The notes under the pieces: model-generated
What the model saw: only the letters and a program-made list of their open reading frames with translations
Database searches by the model: none
Told to the model about the DNA's origin: nothing
Made by a program: the position numbers and the translations under genes
Shown here: piece after piece, positions 56,974-64,000 of the stretch
Layout of the letters: every line of letters begins with the position of its first letter
Numbering within the stretch: the stretch's first letter is position 1
NCBI GenBank assembly: GCA_026419785.1
Contig: JAODTK010005664.1
Span: 62,001 to 126,000 of the forward strand
Direction: 5' to 3'
Source of the DNA: Sclerodactyla briareus
Taxonomy: Eukaryota > Echinodermata > Holothuroidea > Dendrochirotida > Sclerodactylidae
Length of the DNA stretch: 64,000 nucleotides

Positions 56974-58548
56974 GCATTCATGTGGGCCCTACTATACGCG
57001 GGTACCTAGGAGCAATCATTCATGTAGCCCTACTATACACGCGGTAGCTAGGAGCAATCATTCATTTAGGCCCTACTATACACGGGTGCTAGGAGCAATC
57101 ATCATGTAGGCCCTACTAACGCGGGTAACTAGGAGCAATCATTCAAGTAGGCCCTACCATACGCGGGTAACTAGAGCAATCATTCATGTAGGCCCTACTA
57201 TACGCGGGTATCTAGGAGCAATCATTCATGTAGGCACTATCGCGGGTAACTAGGAGCAATCATTCATGTAGGCCCTACTATACACGGGTATCTAGGAGCA
57301 ATCATTCATGTAGGCCCTACTATACACGGGTAACTAGGAGCAATCATTCATGTAGGACCTACTATACGCGGTAACTAGAGCAATCATCCATGTAGGCCCT
57401 ACTAACGCGGGTAACTAGGAGCAATCATTCATGTAGGCCCTACTACACGCGGGTACTAGGAGCGATCATTCAGTAGGCCCTACTAACACGGGTAGCTAGG
57501 AGCAATAATTCATGTAGGCCCTACTATACGCGGGTAACTAGGAGCGATCATCATGTAGGCCCTACTATACCACGGGTAGCTAGGAGCAATCAGTCAGGTA
57601 GGCCCTACTATACACGCGGTAGCTAGGAGCAATTCATTCATGTAGGCCCTACGATACGCGGGTAGCTAGGAGCAATCTTCATGTAGGCCCTACTAACGCG
57701 GGTAACTAGGAGCAATCATTCATGTAGGCCCTACTAACGCGGGTAACTAGGAGCAATCATTCATGTAGGCCATACTATACACGGGTAGCTAGGAGCAATC
57801 ATCATGTAGGCCCTACTATACACGGGTAGCTAGGAGCAATAATTCATGTAGGACCTACTATACGCGGGTAACTAGGAGCAATCATTCATGTAGGCCTACT
57901 ATACGCGGGTAGCTAGGAGCAATCATTCAGTAGGCCCTACTAACGCGGGTAACTAGGAGCGATCATTCATGTAGGCCATACTATACACGGGTAAGCTAGG
58001 AGCAATCATTCATGTAGGCCCTACTATACGCGGGTAACTAGGAGCGATCATTCATGTAGGCCATACTATACACGGGTAACTAGGAGCAATCATTCATGTA
58101 GGCCCTACTATACCGGGTAGCTAGGAGCAAACATTCATGTAGGCCTTACTATACGCGGATAACTAGGAGCGATCATTCATGTAGGCCCTACTAACGCGGG
58201 TAACTAGGAGCAATCATTCATTTAGGCCCTACTATACACGCGGTAGCTAGGAGCAATCAGTCATGTAGGCCTACTATACACGGGTAGCTAGAGCAATCAT
58301 TCATGTAGCCCCTACTAACGCGGGTAACTAGGAGCAATCATTCATGTAGGCCCTACTAACGCGGGTAACTAGGAGCAATCATTCATGTAGGCCATACTAT
58401 ACACGGGTAGCTAGGAGCAACATTCATGGAGGCCCTACTAACGCGGGTAACTAGGAGCAATCATTCATGTAGCCCCTACTAACGCGGGTAACTAGGAGCA
58501 ATCATTCATGTAGGCCCTACTATACGCGGGTAGCTAGGAGCAATCATT
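56974..58548 (+). repeat. 42-bp satellite, about 38 tandem units
   Basis: The unit is ATTCATGTAGGCCCTACTAT followed by ACGCGGGTAACTAGGAGCAA and TC. Counting the GGAGCA/GGAGCG landmark gives about 38 units, mean 41-42 bp. Variants are linked: ACACGGGTAGCTAGG (a CpG-to-CpA change with GCTAGG) versus ACGCGGGTAACTAGG, plus CTAACGCGGG with two bases less. A rarer ACACGCGGTAGC unit occurs at 57,037, 57,612 and 58,236, every 14-15 units. GTAGGCCCTAC within each unit is almost palindromic. No coding. Confidence 0.98.
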
Positions 58549-59610
58549 AACAACACGACGAAACCCCAAATCGTCCAACAGTATAATATCGGAGAAGCTT
58601 TGCATTAACATATAGATGTGACGATATACCGTATCGATATCGAATTGCACTGGGACGATTTATCGTGGTGCTGCGCCTCGCCAGAAGTTGCTTCCAGTCG
58701 GTAATGGTTTATCAATCGATGATGTTTTATTATACTACTCGATGGCTATCACTGGTATTTTGGATAGGCTTACACCAACGTCATTCCATCGTGCCAAACT
58801 GGGCTGTCAGGTGCTGCATTCAGAGATGGTTGCTCGTTCACTATGCTATAAGGGGCGGGATAACGGGGAAACAGGGGATTTGCCCCCTCTAGCTCTCTCT
58901 TCAGTTCTAGTTCCATTGTTCATTTTCCAGCCACGGTCAAAACTCAGATCCTGCTCTGCATGTATATTATGATGTCATATTTTCTTCGGTTGTATTAATG
59001 CATGGTATCGTACCATACTACAGTCTATGGGACTTGATCAGGTCTAGGCCTCCATCAGACGACTGTCTAGGACTTTGGATACTCACAAATGAAACATTGC
59101 AAACACAGTAAGATTTATCTATCAGTCTATATAATGTTTTAACATTTTGTTGTTGTGGCTGTAACCCGGGCGATAGCGCAGTAATTGGTGTTTCGAATTA
59201 CGGACTTTCAATTAGAACGAGCTTGCTCAAGATTAGGTCTCGCTACAGACTCATTACTGCATGTTAATTATGGAGGCAGACCACGGGAGAACAGAGAATA
59301 GATTTTTGAGGGCAATACATTATTCTACCAGTTGTTAACAACCAATATCAATATGTGTCAACGTATCAGATGAGATGCGGAACGGTACAGCATACCCCCA
59401 AGAAAGAACAAAACGCAAAACTGCGTCGAGGTGCCATGCTATACGGTCCTGTTTACAACTTTACACGTTTAGCAGTCTACTCATTAGAGCAACTGTCATG
59501 AACATAATGCAAAAACTCACTCATTGTCATATAGTCACACAGCTAAAGCATGCACACAAAAATGATTGCGAAGTTTCTCCGTGAAGACCCACGGTAAAAA
59601 AAATGCCTAA
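58549..59610. other. No recognised gene; weak tRNA-like fragment
   Basis: At 59,165-59,240 CCGGGCGATAGCGCAGTAATTGG has an A-box-like start and a pairable middle but no usable B box. It may be a decayed SINE head. A 94-codon frame at 58,688-58,972 has no motif. Confidence 0.3.
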
Positions 59611-59617
59611 GCATATG

Positions 59618-60067
59618 GATACAAGGGAAGGTTACTAGATTAATCACTGTCTTAGAGATTTACCTTACGAGGAAGGATTAAGGCGTCTCGGTCCAACTTC
59701 GATGGAGCTGAGACGAATTCGAGGTGATTTGTTGCATGTTTCAAAATTGTTCAAGTATTAGAGGGGCCTTTTTCTTTCACTATTTCTTTGTCATTGCCTC
59801 AAGCTTCGTGACAAATCTCGCGGATTAGACATTCGTGAATATTCCTTCTCGCAGAGAGTTATCAATGAGTGGAATAGCCTTCCTGAAGATGCTGTCTGTC
59901 TAGAGTGTGTTGCTTTTCCGAAAAACAGTCTTGATTTATTTTTCAAGAATTGTGGCGAATTCTTTAGGCACCTGACTTATTCTTCTTTTTTGGGATGTTG
60001 TAACTTCAGGGTCTTCCATGATGATTTTGTCCTTCCTGACCCTTCCCCATTAAACTAAACTAAACTA
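59618..60067 (+). mobile_element. CR1-like non-LTR retrotransposon 3' end with (AAACT)n tail
   Basis: Translated pieces are the standard end of a CR1-type reverse transcriptase: LRDLPYEEGLRRLG and TSMELRRIRGDL (59,655-59,735), HCLKLRDKSRGLDIREY (about 59,795-59,845), QRVINEWNSLPED (59,852-59,890), and a KNSLDLFFKNCGEFF remnant (59,920-59,965). A 3' UTR of about 80 bases ends in TTAAACTAAACTAAACT (60,051-60,067), a pentamer tail typical of this kind of LINE. Frame breaks occur near 59,750 and elsewhere. Only about 110 codons remain. The relative at 43,261-43,740 lacks the tail. Confidence 0.83.
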
Positions 60068-61400
60068 GCTTCACTTCCCTCCTTGACTCTCAATGACTGA
60101 CCTAATTTCTCAACAGAACTCCTCAAATCTTACCAGAAACTCATAAGGGGGAAGGGGACCTCCACGTATGCCACTGCATGCAATCAATACTCTGTATGTG
60201 ATACGTCGGGCACTTTGTGCATGAGGTCGTACAAGGCAGATCCAATGAGTGCCTAATGGCAGTATACCCTCATGTAACTTTATTGACATAGGACTAGCCA
60301 AGTATCTGATTTGGCTTTTATCATGTGTAATGTCACGCGAGGGAACATCATGGGCTATCATTATAAATTGTTGTGCTGTACAGTATGAAGAGTCCACCTA
60401 AAATATTAGCTGATGCGCAATGCTTCGAAATATGCTTAAATATTGTTTGATCCATAAACGGAGCTGTCTCTGAAGATTCAGCTGCGTTTATTCAACATTA
60501 GTTTGGAGCTCAGAAAAGTCCCAATGAGGCTGGGATTCAATAGATGCGGATGTCGTATGCAGCGATATACTTTAAAGGAGGGTTAATGCGCGTACGACAA
60601 TGAAACTTGTCTAAATAACCTTTAGTCGGTTTACAGAGATAGAGACAATTTCCTTAGCAACGAACAAGTCATCAAAATAAAATCAGGCGAACAATGAATA
60701 AGCAAATGATCCTGTGTACGGATGCAGCAGTAGTGCCGCATTGCGGCAAATTTATTATAGAGGAATATCTTCTTAATGCAGCAATTTAACGATCTATCGC
60801 GAGTTTGCTGATATTCACGGCCCTTTCACGTAATTAAATCTTAAAAAATATCGACCTCTCTCGGTGAATTATGATTATGATCACATTCATGACGCGCAAC
60901 CACATCCGTAACTACGAATCCCAGCCTTAATCAGAAATAAATGTAATCAGATTTGATGTGGTGAGAGGTTACAAACTAATTATAAAATTGGGGAAGATAT
61001 AAGCCTAGCCACAACTTCTTTCTTTTACATGCTAACAGAGAGTGTCCCTCAGGCAATAATTACGAGGTGATTGCCAGCGTAGAGACTCATTTCGGCACCT
61101 CCCAATTCCCACATCCCCCAGCTGCGCCAGTAGCGCTCACCTGTCCGAGACAGATGGTTGGGGAGGGAGTTCAGCCAGCAGAAGGGAGGGGAGGGGTAAT
61201 TAAGGGGTAACTCTTCTAAAGAATTTGACTTCAGACATTTTCACATAGGTGCAATATTAATAGATGTAGGTCGACATACAATTTAAAAGAAAGACATGCT
61301 GATCTCAAGTTATAACATCTTCAGAGAATTGACCTCTCATGGCCATTTACTAAAATGTCAATAGCTTGAGTTTGCAGCATTCTAGGAGGGGAGTAGAATT
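60068..61400. other. No recognised gene
   Basis: Unique-looking DNA with a G-rich purine stretch at 61,155-61,210. The reverse frame 60,110-60,397 has no motif. Confidence 0.35.
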
Positions 61401-61439
61401 GTTATTTCGTTCATCTCAACAAGACCAATCCACCAAACG

Positions 61440-61770
61440 GGAGGGAGTAAAGGAACCTTATTTTGGTGTCGATCGTGGGTCATTTCGGTCGAGAATAGGA
61501 ATTCTGTGGAAAAACTATTTATTTTAAAAATCTATATTATGGCTAAATCTAGCTTGAAAACACGATAACTCGACCCCATGTTCATGGATAACCTCTTACT
61601 TGGTATGGGTGGTGTTCCTCATGGTAATTACATGAACCCGTTTGTTCGGGGCCAGGTCAGCGATAATCTGAGGTCACCAGAGGTCAAAGTTTGAAGACCT
61701 TGTAAACACGATAAAGCCAGGATGGTTGGTCCGATAAGGTTAAATAAAAAATTGCGTACTATAGCTTTAG
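61440..61770 (+). repeat. Single unit of the 300-bp family
   Basis: AAAACACGATAACTCGACCCC, CTTACTTGGTATGGGTGG, GTTCCTCATGGTAATTACATG, a GGTCACCAGAGGTCAAAG phrase, ACCTTGTAAACACGATAA and GCCAGGATGGTTGGTCC follow the order of the 27.3-28.4 kb unit. Only one unit is present, with no GT leader. Confidence 0.88.
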
Positions 61771-62169
61771 TGCATAGAAATCCTTCTCTTTATGCAGATT
61801 CGGTTCGGATCCTCTCTGATATTGTTTTGTCAATTACTAGATTATTCCTATAGAGTGAATCACCAATTAGTTTAAACACTACAACATATCCGGCCTCTTG
61901 TTTACAATAACTTGCGCTAGCGATGCATGGCGTACTGATTGCAAGTCTGTGAGGTTAACTAGTGATAGGGCCGATTATTTATAGTGTGCATAAGGAGAGT
62001 CTCACACCGTATAGACGCCCTGGTACAATTGACCAGACATCTAATAAAAAGAGCACCTACCAAGATTCTACTCATTCTGAAAAGGAAATGATTATTCTTT
62101 TAATCGAAAACTGATCATGTTTTTTTTTCATGTTGGTCCTGGTGAGTGCCCATTTTATTCAATTTCTGG

Positions 62170-62870
62170 TAAATTTGACCAGGCTGTTAGGACGTTTTGG
62201 AGTGCATGCACACTGACGTCTGACTGGCAGTGTACAGAGAGTGCTAGCACAATAGTCGCTCCTGGTCCATTTATTCGCGTTTGCAATGAATGACGCACTG
62301 ATTTCGACTGAATCTATGAAGAAAGATAGAAATAGCCCTGATTGAGGTATATAGAACGAACGAGGAGACCCTGGCATTGACTTCTAACTGACTCGGAAGT
62401 AGTTTCAGTACTAGAGCATAGCTAATACGTCTGATGAATATTGGCGTCTGCCATACATGACCTCCTGATTTCCTTACAGTGCGGCTTTCCAATGAAATAT
62501 ACATCGCTGCGTTCTCCTGGATTTTTTAAGGCGAGATGGTCTAATAGGGTCAATGGATTGATCGTAGTTCTCGCAAGGAGATCTGCGAGAACACACTGGC
62601 TTCTAACTGACCCCAAAGTAGGTCAAGCTATAGTCTAGTACGCACTGACGTTCGCACACACTTTGCTCTCGTTACATTGGTATCAGTATGTGAGATATAG
62701 ACATGACCGCCGGAATTCCCTGTAGCGCTGATTTCGACTCAATTTCGCATCGCCGCCTCCTCCGGTGTTCCGACCGAGTCTGTAAGGCGAGATGATATTA
62801 ATGGATTGATACTCCCACGTGCGGAGAGTCAGTCGGTGACGTTGTTGTAAAGAGATATACACATTAAGGT
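62170..62870 (+). repeat. Diverged tandem repeat, ~230 bp
   Basis: GGCATTGACTTCTAACTGAC (62,371) recurs as CTGGCTTCTAACTGACC (62,597). AAATATACATCGCTGCG plus AAGGCGAGATGGTCTAATAG (62,495-62,545) recurs as TTTCGCATCGCCGCC plus AAGGCGAGATGATATTAATG (62,741-62,800), with TCAATGGATTGAT / TTAATGGATTGAT. ACTGATTTCGACTGAATC (62,297) and GCTGATTTCGACTCAATT (62,729) also pair. Two to three units. Confidence 0.6.
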
Positions 62871-62879
62871 AATAACTGG

Positions 62880-64000
62880 CTACCCTATCACTGCAATTCG
62901 ATATAAACATAGGTCAATTATCGACGTGCGCCAGAGCTAGTATTACCAATTAGGTATCGACGCGTGTGGTGTTAGCATTGCTACGAAATGCCTCCATGCA
63001 ATTATACTTTCGCCATCATAGAAAACTGCATTTGCTAAAATTCTCACCGTCCATGCACATGAGCATATATGCAGATATATGTACAAACATTCACTGATTC
63101 ACATCATCTTCATGTGATGAATGGGTTATTTTCCGCATTGCCGTTTCCCTTTCATCCTACATTCACATTACTTATCCTTGAAATTATTGACCCTGAATCA
63201 ATCCCGCACTCATCTTAGAGTTTCTTTTAATCTTGAAATTGGATCAAAGATGTATTAGCCTACCTGAAATTAAAATATCATTTTGATCTTCAAATTTCAC
63301 CACTCTCAATAGATTTAGATTTATTTATGATAGTTGACTTCACAGACCTTACCCTACCCCATTCCATGTGGAAATTTGGGAGTTCAAGTGTACTTTGTGT
63401 ACCCCCTGTAAATCTATAATCTGAATTTCAAATCAGTGTTCCATAATCCGTATATACACGAATTAATGTCAGTTTTTGTAAAAAAAAAAAAAAATCTTAT
63501 GGAACGAAACTTAATACATCAGTGCCATGTAGTGTGATAACTGTAGGCTACTATTTCGAGTGAAATACTCCGAATTAGTCATTTTCAGTTATTGTTCTTA
63601 GAAAAAAAATGAACCTCCATCATCAAAGGTATTTTTTGTTTCAGACGGATACGCAGCTGATTTGCTAACTGATTCCATGACCAAGCTCGTGGCATGTCTT
63701 GCTAGGACGGCGTACACTATCATGACCATCTAGTCGGCCTATGTCTATGATTTTGTCTGTCTATGGGCGCTATGAAATCTAAATCAGGTTCTACATCTTA
63801 AATCATTAACAGCTACGTTCTCACAGCTCAACTGTAATTTGAATTCACATGTTATGCTGGGCATATTGGAAAATCGCGTTCGTCTGGCCAATAGGAAAGT
63901 AATAGGTTCGTTAGATAGAAATTGACCAAATCGAAGAAGAAAAATCTGCTATGCAAGTTGGCCTATCTATTTCTGCCAAGCACCCACTTCCGTGAACATC
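62880..64000. other. AT-rich DNA, no gene seen
   Basis: Unique-looking sequence with an A14 run at 63,480-63,494. No coding, RNA or tandem signal. Confidence 0.35.

Noticed and set aside
56974..58548. CRISPR array
   Set aside because: Units are contiguous 42-mers without unique spacers, and the context is eukaryotic; it is a satellite.

Overview
This window looks like intergenic or intronic DNA of a marine invertebrate animal, probably a deuterostome such as an echinoderm or a relative. That placement is an inference. It rests on the lack of any bacterial gene architecture, tRNA-derived SINEs, several non-LTR retrotransposon remnants, an L2-like tail ending in a GCGCTGTATAAG-type motif followed by (ATT)n, and recurring TAGGCCTA motifs. 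No open reading frame longer than about 156 codons exists and I recognise no intact host gene. Every recognisable coding stretch is a transposon remnant with frameshifts. Single-base indels are common both inside protein motifs and inside near-identical tandem units, so part of the breakage may be unpolished long-read assembly error.

Layout. 1-2.1 kb: diverged ~145-bp tandem family. 3.1-3.6 kb: tRNA-derived SINE (second copy at 28.9 kb). 3.9-9 kb: GC-palindrome and G/C-run repeats, a reverse-strand SINE (5.9-6.1 kb) and a palindromic MITE (7.3 kb). 12.56-13.7 kb: inverted clusters of a CGCGCAACGG motif, then a GACTT-rich degenerate array. 15.0-15.3 kb: non-LTR reverse transcriptase fragment. 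17-18.6 kb: ~115-bp satellite with higher-order structure. 21.0 kb: perfect hairpin followed by a 20-bp triplet repeat. 24.4-26.8 kb: GC-richer, coding-like Ser/Thr/Pro-rich stretch of unknown identity. 27.3-28.4 kb: ~300-bp tandem family, with relatives at 22, 24, 38, 40-41 and 61 kb. 30.0-30.6 kb: ~180-200-bp tandem triplet. 34-37.9 kb: ~0.73-kb inverted repeats around a broken, unclassified transposon ORF. 38.5-43.7 kb: L2-like tail, two copies (A, B) of an element encoding a reverse transcriptase and a restriction-like endonuclease (RLE), and a CR1-like 3' end. 44.5-47.3 kb: a 2.76-kb element with ~0.65-kb terminal inverted repeats made of GATAATG-type subrepeats. 51.1 kb: MITE-like element. 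51.7-53.6 kb: reverse-strand coding-like cluster. 54.8-56.1 kb: RLE copy C between AAT arrays. 57.0-58.5 kb: 42-bp satellite, about 38 copies. 59.6-60.07 kb: CR1-like 3' end with an AAACT tail. 61.4-61.8 kb: one unit of the 300-bp family. 62.2-62.9 kb: diverged ~230-bp tandem repeat.

Most interesting: all three RLE copies begin beside AAT/TAA microsatellites, and the two with C-terminal ends also finish in them. That suggests targeting of TAA repeats, as described for the Dong/R4 type. There are also two large inverted-repeat elements, at 34-38 kb and 44.5-47.3 kb, that I cannot assign to a known superfamily.
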